A stretch of 64,000 nucleotides of DNA from contig NZ_JACIEF010000005.1 in NCBI RefSeq assembly GCF_014196715.1, positions 1 through 64,000 of the forward strand, given 5' to 3'. The DNA comes from Pedobacter zeae (GTDB lineage: Bacteria > Bacteroidota > Bacteroidia > Sphingobacteriales > Sphingobacteriaceae). Positions 34,341 to 44,073 of the stretch are shown piece by piece. A model generated the notes under the pieces. It worked only from the letters and a program-made list of their open reading frames with translations. It did not search any database and was not told the DNA's origin. The position numbers were made by a program, and so were the translations under genes. Position 1 is the first letter of the stretch; the number at the start of each line of letters is the position of its first letter.

Positions 34341-35813
34341 TTAGTAACCAGGGTTTTGTTTTAACAGGTTGCCACTTAGCTCAATCTCGTTCTGAGGAAT
34401 TGGCCAAACTTCATTTTTATTGGCTTTCCAGCCCTTAACACCAAAAACAGCTGAACCTCTGCCCTGACGGATGACATCGAAATAGCGATCATTTTCCATT
34501 GCGAGTTCTACTTGTCTTTCTTTCCAGATCGCATTGCGTAGCGCGGTTTTATCCGTGGTGGTCACATCAGGCAGGATGTTGTTATTGCCTCCTCTGGCGC
34601 GTTTACGCACACGGTTGAGCGAAGTTAATGCCTGCGATGGAATGTTCTGCTCATTGGCTGCCTCTGCATTCATCAGAAGGATATCTGCAAATCTTAATAC
34701 CCTGAAATTTTGTTGTGCACCCTCATTAAATCCGGAAACACGCATAGCAAAAGGCACGTAAGATTTTTGATTGTACCGATCGTTTGGTACAGTAGTCGGA
34801 ATTAAGTCGCCCTGAGGAGTCGTTTCGCCTTTAAATAATATAGTTGCGTCCCTACGTGGGTCTCCTGCTTCAAAAGCATTGGCTAATACTTCTGATGGTG
34901 TATTAAACCCCCAGCCCATAATGCCAGCTACACCCTGCACCTGACTGTATTGTGAATTGGAAGCGTCAGGATTACCGGGAACCAGCTCTGCCTGTACTTC
35001 AAATAACGATTCGATGTTATTTTCGTTCTCGGTTCTGAAACCTTTTTCAAAATCAGGAAAAAGATCATAACCCATTGTCATTACCTGGTTGGTTAGCGCA
35101 AGTACATCTGCCCATTTGCCCTGGTACATGGCAACTTTTGCATGTAAACCAATTGCAGCACCCTTTGTTGCCCTGCCTAAATCTGCCGCACCGTACGATT
35201 GTGGTAATACTGCTGCAGCTTCAGTTAAGTCTTTTTCGATTTGAGCATAAACGGTGGCTTTATCCGATTGCGGTAGGTTATATTCACTATTGTCTTTAGG
35301 AACATGTAACCTTAATACCACATTGCCATAGGCGCGAACTAACCTGAAGTAAGAATATGCCCTTACAAATTTTGCTTCGGCGAGGTACCTGTTTTTTAAC
35401 GATTCATCCATGCTGATATTAGGGATGTTATCCAGAACCTGGTTGCAAAGGTTTATATTCTGGTACTGACCGGTCCAAAAATCCTGAAGCGAACCATGGG
35501 TAGACGTTACCGTAAACTGATCGTAAAGGTTAAAAAAAGTGGCATCAGTAGGAGTGCTTCCTTTATCAGCCTCGTCTGATCCGGTACTTTCGATAGCGAT
35601 CGCGTTAAAAGCAATATTATTCCAACTTCTTAAGTTGGCGTAAATGGCATTAACGCCTTTTAAGGCATCTTCAGGAGTTTTCCAGAAGGTTACTGATGGC
35701 TGCTGAGCCTGTGGCGGAACATTTAGAAAATCTTTTTTGCATGATGCAGTGAAAAGTACTGTACTAAATGCAGCTGCAGCAAAAAATGATTGTGTATTTA
35801 TATATTTTTTCAT
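34341..35813 (-). CDS. susD: SusD/RagB family glycan-binding lipoprotein
   Basis: A 490-aa surface lipoprotein that caps the SusC channel and binds glycan. The lipobox is TASC around residue 24. The N-terminal SusD-like segment (FLNVPPQAQQPSVTFWKTPE) and the C-terminal RagB/SusD domain with RFADILLMNAEAANEQN, KERQVELAMENDRYFDVIRQG and LKQNPGY are all present. Full length. It is encoded 10 bases after SusC, and the pair defines the importer of this polysaccharide locus. Ligand not readable from sequence. Confidence 0.95.
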   Translation of the reverse strand: MKKYINTQSFFAAAAFSTVLFTASCKKDFLNVPPQAQQPSVTFWKTPEDALKGVNAIYANLRSWNNIAFNAIAIESTGSDEADKGSTPTDATFFNLYDQFTVTSTHGSLQDFWTGQYQNINLCNQVLDNIPNISMDESLKNRYLAEAKFVRAYSYFRLVRAYGNVVLRLHVPKDNSEYNLPQSDKATVYAQIEKDLTEAAAVLPQSYGAADLGRATKGAAIGLHAKVAMYQGKWADVLALTNQVMTMGYDLFPDFEKGFRTENENNIESLFEVQAELVPGNPDASNSQYSQVQGVAGIMGWGFNTPSEVLANAFEAGDPRRDATILFKGETTPQGDLIPTTVPNDRYNQKSYVPFAMRVSGFNEGAQQNFRVLRFADILLMNAEAANEQNIPSQALTSLNRVRKRARGGNNNILPDVTTTDKTALRNAIWKERQVELAMENDRYFDVIRQGRGSAVFGVKGWKANKNEVWPIPQNEIELSGNLLKQNPGY

Positions 35814-35823
35814 TTTAAGTCGA

Positions 35824-38800
35824 TTAGAAAGTTACGTTAACCCCAAAGTTGTAAGTAGCAAACAAAGGATATACATTGGTATCGATTCCTGCATTTGTTG
35901 GTGTTCCACCTACCTCCGGACTAAATCCTTTATACCCAAAAATGTTAACAGCATTTTGTGCGTTCAGGAATACCCTTAAACGTTGCATTTTCCATTTGTT
36001 AACAAGTGAAGCGGGTAAGCTATAACCCAACTGGATATTCCTTAACCTGATATAATCGCCTTTTTCTACGTAAAACGAATTTGGCGCATTATTTAAACCG
36101 CCTGCTAAATCTGCAGAAGGGTAGGTGTTCGAAGTACCAGGTCCTGTCCAGCGGTGATCAAAGAAATCTTTGGTGTAGTTTTCGTTACCAAATCTGCTGC
36201 TTAGGTTTGCATTAAATACACTTACATCAGCAACACCCTGGATATCGAGTGTTAAATCGAAATTTTTATAGGCGAAGTTGGTATTTAAACCATAAGTGAA
36301 TTTAGGATTTGGATTACCAAGAACAACCCTGTCCCTTAAATCGATTGTTCCATCACCGTTGATGTCTGCATACTTAAAGTCACCTTTTTTAAATCCTGGC
36401 CAAGCTGCGGCTTCTGCATCTGTTTGGAAGATGCCAACAACCTGGTAGCCATAAAATTCTCCAATTGGCCTGTTGTTAACCGTTCTGGTAGAAAGATAAC
36501 CACTGGTTAAGCCAGCACCGCCCTTATAGATCGGGTTGGCTCCTGAAGTTACGTTTAATACTTTATTGTTATTGATTCCAAGATTTCCACTGATCGAATA
36601 GGTTAATCCCCCCGATGTTTTATCAGCCCAGGTTGCTAAAAATTCGAAACCACGGTTTTGGATATCGGCCTGATTGGCAATAATAGAACTATTTACTGTT
36701 CCCAGACTTCCCAAAACCGGGATATCAAATATTGCCTGTTCTGTTTTTCTATTATAGTAATCTAATTCAATGTTTAATCTGTTTTTTAGGAAGCCCATTT
36801 CCAAACCAATATCAGTTCCTGCACTTCTTTCCCAGAATAATGTTGGGGGTACAATGGTTCTGATGCTTGCTCCGGTATACGGAATTCCTCCAAATATGGC
36901 TATTAATGCTGCTGTTTGATCAACTGTTTGGGTTGATGGGTTAAATGGAACCCCGGCATTACCTACTTTACCCCAACTTCCCCTTAGCTTTAAATTACTG
37001 AAGATATTCTGGTTTTTCATAAATTCTTCGTTGCTGATTACCCAGCCTGCTCCGATTGATGGGAAATTTCCCCAAACATTGTCAGAGCCAAAAAATTGAG
37101 AAGCACCGTCTCTTCTGATGGAAGCATTTAATAAATATTTGTTTTTGTAACCATAATTAACCCTGGCAAAGTATGATGAAAATGTACTCAACTCGCCTTT
37201 ATCAATAATACTCCTGCTGGCAGCATCACCCAATGCTAAATATAAATCGCCCTCACTGCTGTATGGAACATTTTGCGCATCGGCATTTATGGTATACATT
37301 TTATTTCGCTGAGCAGTTTGACCAGCCAAAACCGTTAGACTATGGTCGTCCCATTTTTTGTCAAAAGTTAAGGTGTTCTCAACCAGCCAGTTTCTGTTTT
37401 CAATGCGGTCTATATCAAGTTTACTTACTGTGCTAAGCTGAGTATTGGTAGCTTTATATTTTGGCACATAACCCCTAACTTCTTCCTGTCCAAAATCTCC
37501 GCCTATACTGGTTTTGAAAGTAAAGTTCTTAAGGAATTTTAATTCGGCATATACATTACCATTGATTTTATACTTAGTGGTATTCTGGTTAAAGAAATCC
37601 AAAGTAGCCTGCGGATTCATATTACTTCCGTTACCAAGGTTGAATGCATTTGGATCACCATAACTGCCATCAGCATTAAAAACAGGTACAACTGGCGATG
37701 CAGCATACATGGCTCTAAATATGGTAGATGGCGCATCTTTCGATTTACTGTATGTACCGGCAACATTGTAGCCGATTTTTAGAGGTTCGAAAATCTGGTA
37801 ATCGTTAGCCAGCCTTACAGTATAACGTTTGTAGTTATTGTTCTTCACAATACCGTCCTGATCAAGGTAACCTAAAGAAAAATTGTAGGTCGATTTTTCA
37901 GTTCCACCGCTAATAGATAACTGGTGATTGTTAACCATGGCAGTTCGCAGCACCTGGTCATACCAGTTGGTTCCGGTACCTAAATTGGTATTTGTGAATA
38001 GTGGAGTTGCCGGCGGAGATTGAAGAGCATATGCTTCGTTTACAGCGGTAGCATATTCACTCGCATTTGCCATTTCTACTTGGTTAGTTACCTTTTGAAT
38101 ACCAACAGATCCGTTATAATTAATTACGGCAGTTCCTTTTTTACCTTTAACCGTAGTTACCAAAACAACGCCGTTTGCCGCACGGATACCGTAAATAGAT
38201 TGCGATGATGCATCTTTTAAGATACTGATATTAGCAATATCAGCAGGGTTAAGGAAATTAATATCGTCATACCATACACCGTCTACTACGTATAATGGTC
38301 CGGTTTTTCCATAAATGGTGCTTGTTCCACGAATGGTGATCTGCGGAGAAGAACCAGGTGTACCAGTATTGGTTATGGATACACCAGCAACTTTTCCCTG
38401 TAAAGCACTTACCGGGTTAACCGATGCCTGCTTAGCGATGTCTTCGCCTTTTACGGTTCCAACAGCACCGGTAACATCAATTTTTCTTTGCGTACCATAA
38501 CCCACCACTACAACCTGCTCTAATTGTTGTGTTGATGATGCCAGTGATACATTAATGGTCGTTTGGTTATTTACAGCTTGTTCTTGTGCTGTGTAGCCTA
38601 CAAAGTTGAATACTAAGGTGGCGTTCGCCGGCACACTAAGTGAGTAGTTGCCGTTTACATCTGTTTGGGTGCCACCTTGTGTGCCCTTGATTAAGATAGA
38701 TACGCCGGGTAATGGGGTCTTGTCACCCCCATCAATTACCTTACCTTTTACGGTAATGTTTTGCGCTAATGCTACGTTAATTGTAAGCAAACAAAATGCA

Positions 38801-38835
38801 GCGAGAACAGAAATTCTTGTAAAGATTCTTTTCAT
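35824..38835 (-). CDS. susC: SusC/RagA family TonB-linked outer-membrane importer
   Basis: A 1003-aa TonB-dependent transporter. After a signal peptide (cleavage near NVALAQ) there is a carboxypeptidase-like domain (VKGKVIDGGDKTPLPGVSIL), the SusC signature region GTQRKIDVTGAV, the plug with ITIRGTSTIYGKTGPLYVVDG, and a 22-strand barrel ending YNFGVNVTF. It has no STN domain, so it is not controlled by a FecR system but probably by the membrane regulator encoded upstream. It takes oligosaccharides through the outer membrane together with SusD. Confidence 0.96.
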   Translation of the reverse strand: MKRIFTRISVLAAFCLLTINVALAQNITVKGKVIDGGDKTPLPGVSILIKGTQGGTQTDVNGNYSLSVPANATLVFNFVGYTAQEQAVNNQTTINVSLASSTQQLEQVVVVGYGTQRKIDVTGAVGTVKGEDIAKQASVNPVSALQGKVAGVSITNTGTPGSSPQITIRGTSTIYGKTGPLYVVDGVWYDDINFLNPADIANISILKDASSQSIYGIRAANGVVLVTTVKGKKGTAVINYNGSVGIQKVTNQVEMANASEYATAVNEAYALQSPPATPLFTNTNLGTGTNWYDQVLRTAMVNNHQLSISGGTEKSTYNFSLGYLDQDGIVKNNNYKRYTVRLANDYQIFEPLKIGYNVAGTYSKSKDAPSTIFRAMYAASPVVPVFNADGSYGDPNAFNLGNGSNMNPQATLDFFNQNTTKYKINGNVYAELKFLKNFTFKTSIGGDFGQEEVRGYVPKYKATNTQLSTVSKLDIDRIENRNWLVENTLTFDKKWDDHSLTVLAGQTAQRNKMYTINADAQNVPYSSEGDLYLALGDAASRSIIDKGELSTFSSYFARVNYGYKNKYLLNASIRRDGASQFFGSDNVWGNFPSIGAGWVISNEEFMKNQNIFSNLKLRGSWGKVGNAGVPFNPSTQTVDQTAALIAIFGGIPYTGASIRTIVPPTLFWERSAGTDIGLEMGFLKNRLNIELDYYNRKTEQAIFDIPVLGSLGTVNSSIIANQADIQNRGFEFLATWADKTSGGLTYSISGNLGINNNKVLNVTSGANPIYKGGAGLTSGYLSTRTVNNRPIGEFYGYQVVGIFQTDAEAAAWPGFKKGDFKYADINGDGTIDLRDRVVLGNPNPKFTYGLNTNFAYKNFDLTLDIQGVADVSVFNANLSSRFGNENYTKDFFDHRWTGPGTSNTYPSADLAGGLNNAPNSFYVEKGDYIRLRNIQLGYSLPASLVNKWKMQRLRVFLNAQNAVNIFGYKGFSPEVGGTPTNAGIDTNVYPLFATYNFGVNVTF

Positions 38836-39210
38836 GCTTTATTATAAAATTTAGTTTAATTGTTATGTTAAAATTGAGGTTGTTTTTGCTGATGTGCAAG
38901 TGTTTTTACCTCAACATTATTACATCAAGTTGGCTGATAATGTTTCACTTTAAGATAAACCGAATGCGATTTTGGGTCAAAAACGCAGTTTTTGGAGATT
39001 TTAACAAAACTTTAACACAGTCATAAGTGTATAAGGTACACTAACTGTTTTGTGGGGTACGAAAATCGTTTATGAGAGGTAATGACGTAGTGCCCGGTCT
39101 CTGATTTAGGCAAAAAAACATACAGAAATCAGATTTTATAAAAAAGCGGCCTTCATTTTATAACAGTTTATCGCTCTATAAAAAGGAAATATGACTTAAG
39201 AAAAAACAGG
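38836..39210. other. Regulatory gap upstream of susC
   Basis: 375 bases between the regulator stop and the susC start, both on the minus strand. AT-rich, without a gene, word array or perfect TAnnTTTG box; a loose match overlaps 39005-39015. It should contain the susC promoter and the target of the upstream regulator. I could not identify a distinct operator. Confidence 0.45.
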
Positions 39211-42090
39211 TTAAAGCTCCATCAAAAACTCGGTTAAATTTTTGTCATGCGGTACTTCAAGTTTTTTACGCAAGCGGTATCTGCGGATTTCTACACCCCT
39301 TAAAGTAATGTTCAGCAGCGATGACATTTCTTTACTGCTCATGTTCATTCTTAAATAGGCACATAACTTGAGATCGTTCGGAACAAGATCGGGATGCTGT
39401 GCTTTCAGCTTTTTAAAGAAGCTTTCGTGTGCCTCGTTAAAGCTGTTTTCGAACAGGTGCCAGTCTCGCTCGTCGTTCATGCCATCATTGATTACTTTTT
39501 GGATTTTCCGGGTCTGATCATCAGAAAGCTTTTTGCCATTTTCATCTTTCAGTTTAGAAATTTCATCACTTAGTTTTTGCAGTAGTTCATTTTTATAAAC
39601 CAGGGTCATGGCAGAATTGGCCAGTTCCCTGTTTTTGGAAGCCAGTTCTGCCTGTAATTTCTCTGTTTGGAGTTTTACGATCTGTTTTTCGTTTGCTTCA
39701 GCTTCCTGTTTTAATATCTCCTCCTGCTCTGCCTGTAAACGGTCGCTTATTATTTGGCTGTCCCTTTTAAGTTTCTGTTCATAAATTTTCTTGCCGAGGA
39801 TCAATGCCACAACAAATATCAAGGTATAGAAAACTATAGCCCAGTTACTAAGGTACCATGGCCGTAAAATGATAAAAGTGTAAACTGCTTCGTCGCTTAC
39901 GGTACTGTCGTCTGTTTTGGCCCTTACCTTAAAAACATACTTACCCGGACTTAAATTGGTAAAATCTTTCTGTGTCGCATAACTCCAATCAGACCAGGTT
40001 TTAGAATATCCTTCTAAATAAAACTGGTACTTTACCTTTGCCTGGCGGTAATAGGGCAGTGCATAAGAAATACGGATGTTATTGCGGTTATTGGGGATCT
40101 CAGTTGCATCATTAATATAGCCGGTTTCGCTGATGAGTGAAAATTTATCGGTAATATCCTCTACACGTCTGATCAGTACAGAAGGCAGTTTGCGCTTTTC
40201 CTGTTTCTGTTGTGTGGTGGGGTTATAAATTACAAAACCATCATCCACACTGATCAAATAAATAGAATTGCTGATGCGGCTGATGTTTTCATAATATTGA
40301 ACCATCCGGCCATCTAAAATGCTGAACTGGTTCGAATCGATTTCTACCTTTCCTGGCTCACTAAAGTTAACCAGGGCTGTTTTACCATGATTGATAAACC
40401 AATACTTTTTGCCCCCGGCATTGATGATTTTGTTCGATGATTGGAAAGAACCAAGCTCCTTGTTCAGTGCTTCATATTTGCTGAATTTATCGCTCAACTC
40501 ATCGTAAGTATAAAAACCGGCATCAGATGAAAAAACGATCTTATTTTCTAAATTAAAAATATTGATGTTGTAGTTCCCCGGCAAACCATTCTTTTCGTCG
40601 AAATATTTCGTGCTGATAGCACTGCGGTAATTGGGACTTAAATTCAGCTTATATAAGCCCTTGTAAGCATGTGCTACCCATATATCACCCTTATTGTCCT
40701 GCTCTATATACCTCGATGGTGCATCAAATCCTGAGATTTTTGTTTCAAATTTTAATCCTCCTAATTGCGATTCAGTAAAGAGCGACAGCCCGGTATAGGT
40801 ACCCTGAATGAGGTAATTAGGATCGGAATTTAACTTTTTGATCGTCCATCCTCCTGAAGTTCTCGAAAGCCATTCTATCTGGTTGCCCTTTACTTTAAAG
40901 GTGCCGCTATTGTGCCCGCAGATTAATTCATTATCAATAATGGTCAGTTCCCATACCTGCCCCTGCGAATTGGGGATTAACCTAAAGTTAAAAGGTAAAA
41001 GATGATCAGGCGACCATTCGCTGTAAAACAATCCCTGGTTAGTGCCAAGATAGATTTTGTTATTGAAAATTATGCTCGAGTAAACGGTTCCAAATTGTCC
41101 GGTTTTATCGAAATAGAAATATAAAGGCGAGTTGAGTTCAATACGGTCGATCCCGTTATCCAAGCCTGTCCAAAGATTTTGCTCATTATCCGCATATAAA
41201 CTTAACACCGTATTGTTTTGTAAACCACTCGATTTATTGATGCGTTGCACTACTTTCCCATTTTCATCTATAATGATGAGCCCGTTAAGGATGGTGCCAT
41301 AAGCGAAATATTTGCCTAATAAACTTACCCCGTTATTAAGCTGGTAGGTTTTTAAATAACTATTGGCAGGGGTATTTAAAGGTTTGAAGTCTTTCCCATC
41401 ATAAATGAACAAGCCCTGTTTGCTGGTACCAATAATGAATCCGGTAGTTTTGTAAGGTAGTATAGAAAGAATTCCTTCTTTACCCAGTTTCTCGCTGTTC
41501 GGAATGTAGACCAATTTATTACCTGTCAGCTCAAACAGGCCTTTTTCGAGCACTTCAACAAAATACCTGTTGTTTACCTGATGCAGGAATAGAAAAGAAG
41601 ATGGCGATTTAACCACCTCTATTCTATTGTTTTTATAGATAAAGATTTTTGAAAAAGATTGAAAGATTACCCGGTCTTTGTCTACATATATTTTCCAGAT
41701 TTCATCATTAATTTTTATCCCTTTTGGAAGTAAGCTGGTGAGCGAGTTATAGCTTAAGAGATTGTTTTTTATAGCCCAATAACCGAATTCGCCAAAACTT
41801 CCGGTATAAATCTTCCCATTGCTATCGGTCGCTACAGCCCTTACAATCTGCCGGTTGGGCATCAGGTATTTCTGCCAGTAACGGCCATCAAAAGTTAAAA
41901 GCCCCTCGGCATTGCCAAAGTACATTACACCATTTTTATCCTTGGCTATGCTCCAGTTCTGGTTTCCGGATGAATAAACGGATTTTGGATAATTTTCTAT
42001 GTAAGGTACACCAATACTTTTAATTTCTGATGCATGGGTATTTATAGCAAAGCAGAATAACAGTATTAGAAGCCTGAAGTAGTTTAGCAT
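39211..42090 (-). CDS. Membrane-spanning one-component regulator: propeller sensor, Y_Y_Y, HTH
   Basis: A 959-aa sensor-regulator. I start at the ATG at 42090, which gives a signal peptide; the TTG at 42123 is spurious. The periplasmic part (about residues 30-640) is a Reg_prop-type beta-propeller, then a triple-tyrosine (Y_Y_Y) domain to about 735. One membrane helix follows (WAIVFYTLIFVVALILG), then a long coiled coil, then a C-terminal LuxR-like helix-turn-helix (MSSKEMSSLLNITLRGVEIRRYRL). There is no histidine kinase or receiver. Thus sensing and DNA binding are in one chain. It most likely senses the oligosaccharide and controls susC downstream. Confidence 0.88.
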   Translation of the reverse strand: MLNYFRLLILLFCFAINTHASEIKSIGVPYIENYPKSVYSSGNQNWSIAKDKNGVMYFGNAEGLLTFDGRYWQKYLMPNRQIVRAVATDSNGKIYTGSFGEFGYWAIKNNLLSYNSLTSLLPKGIKINDEIWKIYVDKDRVIFQSFSKIFIYKNNRIEVVKSPSSFLFLHQVNNRYFVEVLEKGLFELTGNKLVYIPNSEKLGKEGILSILPYKTTGFIIGTSKQGLFIYDGKDFKPLNTPANSYLKTYQLNNGVSLLGKYFAYGTILNGLIIIDENGKVVQRINKSSGLQNNTVLSLYADNEQNLWTGLDNGIDRIELNSPLYFYFDKTGQFGTVYSSIIFNNKIYLGTNQGLFYSEWSPDHLLPFNFRLIPNSQGQVWELTIIDNELICGHNSGTFKVKGNQIEWLSRTSGGWTIKKLNSDPNYLIQGTYTGLSLFTESQLGGLKFETKISGFDAPSRYIEQDNKGDIWVAHAYKGLYKLNLSPNYRSAISTKYFDEKNGLPGNYNINIFNLENKIVFSSDAGFYTYDELSDKFSKYEALNKELGSFQSSNKIINAGGKKYWFINHGKTALVNFSEPGKVEIDSNQFSILDGRMVQYYENISRISNSIYLISVDDGFVIYNPTTQQKQEKRKLPSVLIRRVEDITDKFSLISETGYINDATEIPNNRNNIRISYALPYYRQAKVKYQFYLEGYSKTWSDWSYATQKDFTNLSPGKYVFKVRAKTDDSTVSDEAVYTFIILRPWYLSNWAIVFYTLIFVVALILGKKIYEQKLKRDSQIISDRLQAEQEEILKQEAEANEKQIVKLQTEKLQAELASKNRELANSAMTLVYKNELLQKLSDEISKLKDENGKKLSDDQTRKIQKVINDGMNDERDWHLFENSFNEAHESFFKKLKAQHPDLVPNDLKLCAYLRMNMSSKEMSSLLNITLRGVEIRRYRLRKKLEVPHDKNLTEFLMEL

Positions 42091-42370
42091 AAAGTGGTAT
42101 TGGATAAACCCGTTATAACACAAAGTAAATGAAAAATTGTTTAAAATAGGCGGATGATTGCTGTATGACCAGGGTTGATGGTTTTTTTAGTTCATAGTTA
42201 ATGGCTAAATTGCTCAGGCAAATACGTTATGTTATAGGCTTAAAGATTGTAACATATTGGTTAATAGATAGATGATGGATATTCATTGCTCAATTTATGT
42301 AGCTATTAAGCTATCATGCACTGCCTTATAGAGCCTGCCAATAATCATGAGACATCAATAAAAATATCCT
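42091..42370. other. Intergenic region without recognised content
   Basis: 280 AT-rich bases between the four-helix-bundle gene and the regulator gene. A near-match to a -7 box on the minus strand (CAAAGTAAA on the plus strand at 42121-42129, one base off the spacing) could serve the regulator. No gene seen. Confidence 0.35.
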
Positions 42371-42721
42371 CTATAGTGACGTCTTCAATTTCGATATCAT
42401 TTTACAAAGTTGTTCGTATTCTGAATATAGCCGTTTAAATTCTAGCTCTGTAATGTAATTTCTAGATGATGCCATAAAAAGACAACTTACTACCTCTAAA
42501 CCAGAGCGTACTGAATAGGTTAAAAATCTTTTAAATTCGGCTTTTGACTGTCCCATACAACCTTCTGCAATGTTGAGATTTACAGAGTCTGCGGCTTTTT
42601 TTATTTGATTGGAAAGACTGAATAATTCTATCCTCGGAAAGTTTTTTGCAATAACATCTATTTCATTACTGAGGTTTAACGAGATCTGCCAAACTTTTAG
42701 TTCTTCAAATTTGAAAGCCAT
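42371..42721 (-). CDS. Four-helix bundle protein (S23/IVS-associated family)
   Basis: A 116-aa cytoplasmic helical protein of the four-helix-bundle family first noted in 23S rRNA intervening sequences (S23 protein). Landmarks are FEELKVWQISLNLSNEI at the start and NIAEGCMGQSKAEFKRFLTY in the middle, the family's NIAEG motif. Function unknown; many Bacteroidota genomes have several scattered copies that seem to move as small cassettes. There is no rRNA here, and repeats lie upstream of it. Confidence 0.9.
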   Translation of the reverse strand: MAFKFEELKVWQISLNLSNEIDVIAKNFPRIELFSLSNQIKKAADSVNLNIAEGCMGQSKAEFKRFLTYSVRSGLEVVSCLFMASSRNYITELEFKRLYSEYEQLCKMISKLKTSL

Positions 42722-42878
42722 AATGTTGATTTTGAAATAAATATAATTATCCTTCTCAATAATATGGTTGCCTAATATTCAAATTTTTATTTGTTTATGT
42801 AATTGATAATTTCGATTGACAATTAAACTTTTTAACCCATAATCCATTCAACTATAGATTAAACGGCAAGCAATCAAA

Positions 42879-42955
42879 ATAAAGCCATTAACCAATAGGT
42901 TATATAGATTAGGCAATGGGCTATGAACCATAAAGCCATTAACCATAAGCCATTA
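42879..42955 (-). repeat. Word-repeat array abutting the trhO stop codon
   Basis: ATAAAGCCATTAACCA occurs at 42879-42894 and again at 42930-42945, and a third partial copy (CCATAAGCCATTAAC) runs into the trhO stop codon at 42953-42955. The central part carries complementary words (TAGGTTATATAG, GGCAATGGGC). On the transcribed strand GG words come first. Confidence 0.7.
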
Positions 42956-43891
42956 ACTGAGTTTCACCGCCACCGGCTGCGGAACCTTCACATAATAACC
43001 TGTACCATCGTATGGGCGTTTACGCGGATGAGTTGTGCATGCTGTTGAGCAGCAACCCTGAAGTTCGTTACCGCAATCGTCGCATTGGGTGATGTGTTCA
43101 TTGCATTCCGGATTGGCACAATTGATCATTTTAGGTGTGGTTTTACCGCAATTGTAACAAACAGAAACAACGGTTGGGTTCACCTCATTTACATCAACGG
43201 CAATACGGTTGTCGAAAACGTAACACTTACCCTCAAAATCCTTTCCACCGGCTTCCTTACCATATTTGATGATGCCCCCATGTAACTGGTACACATCTTT
43301 AAAACCATGGTGCAACAATAGGGCAGATGCTTTTTCGCATTTAATCCCGCCGGTGCAATAAGTTAATATTTTTTTGTCTTTATACTGGGCAAGTTGGTTA
43401 ATCTGCTCCGGAAAATCGCGGAAATTCTCGATGTCAAGCGTTACCGCATTTTTAAACTTACCAAGGTTATGCTCATAATTAGAACGCACATCAAGGATAA
43501 CAACATCCTCTTCATCTTTCATTTTCATGAAATCGACAGGTTCTAAATGTTTGCCGGTTTGTTTGTTAGGATCGATGATCGAAGTATCCCTTAAACCCGA
43601 ATGCACAATCTCCGATTTGTAACGGCAGTGCATTTTCAGAAAGGAAAGTTCTTCAACGTCATCGATCTTAAATTCAGTTTTAGCAAATCTTTCATCGGCA
43701 TGTACTGCCTGCATGTAAGCTGCACAGGCTTCAGGAGTTCCGGAAACAGTACCGTTTAAACCTTCGTCGGCAACGATAATACGGCCAACTAATCCTAACG
43801 ATTTACAGAATTTAAGGTGATCGGCAGCAAATTGTTCTGCCTCTGCTATGTAACTATAGCAATAGTAAAGTAAGGTCTGATATTTTTTCAT
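42953..43891 (-). CDS. trhO: tRNA uridine(34) hydroxylase, rhodanese type
   Basis: A 312-aa cytoplasmic protein of the YceA/TrhO family, which hydroxylates uridine 34 of tRNA in an oxygen-dependent way on the route to (m)cmo5U. The N-terminal domain (about 1-100) and the rhodanese domain are present, with the active Cys in LTYCTGGIKC near residue 178. The C-terminal zinc-finger-like region has CYNCGKTTPKMINCAN and CDDCGNELQGCCS. The gene has its own -7 box. Family assignment is clear. Confidence 0.94.
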   Translation of the reverse strand: MKKYQTLLYYCYSYIAEAEQFAADHLKFCKSLGLVGRIIVADEGLNGTVSGTPEACAAYMQAVHADERFAKTEFKIDDVEELSFLKMHCRYKSEIVHSGLRDTSIIDPNKQTGKHLEPVDFMKMKDEEDVVILDVRSNYEHNLGKFKNAVTLDIENFRDFPEQINQLAQYKDKKILTYCTGGIKCEKASALLLHHGFKDVYQLHGGIIKYGKEAGGKDFEGKCYVFDNRIAVDVNEVNPTVVSVCYNCGKTTPKMINCANPECNEHITQCDDCGNELQGCCSTACTTHPRKRPYDGTGYYVKVPQPVAVKLS

Positions 43892-43931
43892 AACGCTATT
43901 GATACCGTTGCAAACGGCGTTTAAAGCGCTG

Positions 43932-43939
43932 CAAAGATA
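43932..43939 (-). promoter_or_regulatory. -7 box of trhO
   Basis: Minus strand reads TATCTTTG, a perfect TAnnTTTG match, 40 bases before the trhO ATG. Just upstream of it begins the word array that fills the gap to the previous gene. Confidence 0.65.
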
Positions 43940-43944
43940 GTAAA

Positions 43945-44073
43945 AAAAGGTGGAAGGTAGAAGGCTTAAGGTGGAAGGTTTTTAACTCCTGCTTTTAGAA
44001 TCTTTCCTTTTTGTGGAAATACTTCAAATGAGCTGAACGTACCTTAAGCCTTATTCCTATACCTTAAACCTCG
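43945..44073 (-). repeat. Polarised word-repeat array upstream of trhO
   Basis: Runs from the stop codon of the DUF5686 gene to the trhO promoter. GGCTTAAGGT at 43963-43972 pairs perfectly with ACCTTAAGCC at 44041-44050. On the transcribed strand AAGG words come first and CCTT words last, as in the arrays near 11.8 and 16.9 kb. Confidence 0.75.

Noticed and set aside
42371-42721. Evidence for a 23S rRNA intervening sequence
   Set aside because: The four-helix-bundle family was first found in such sequences, but no rRNA is present here.
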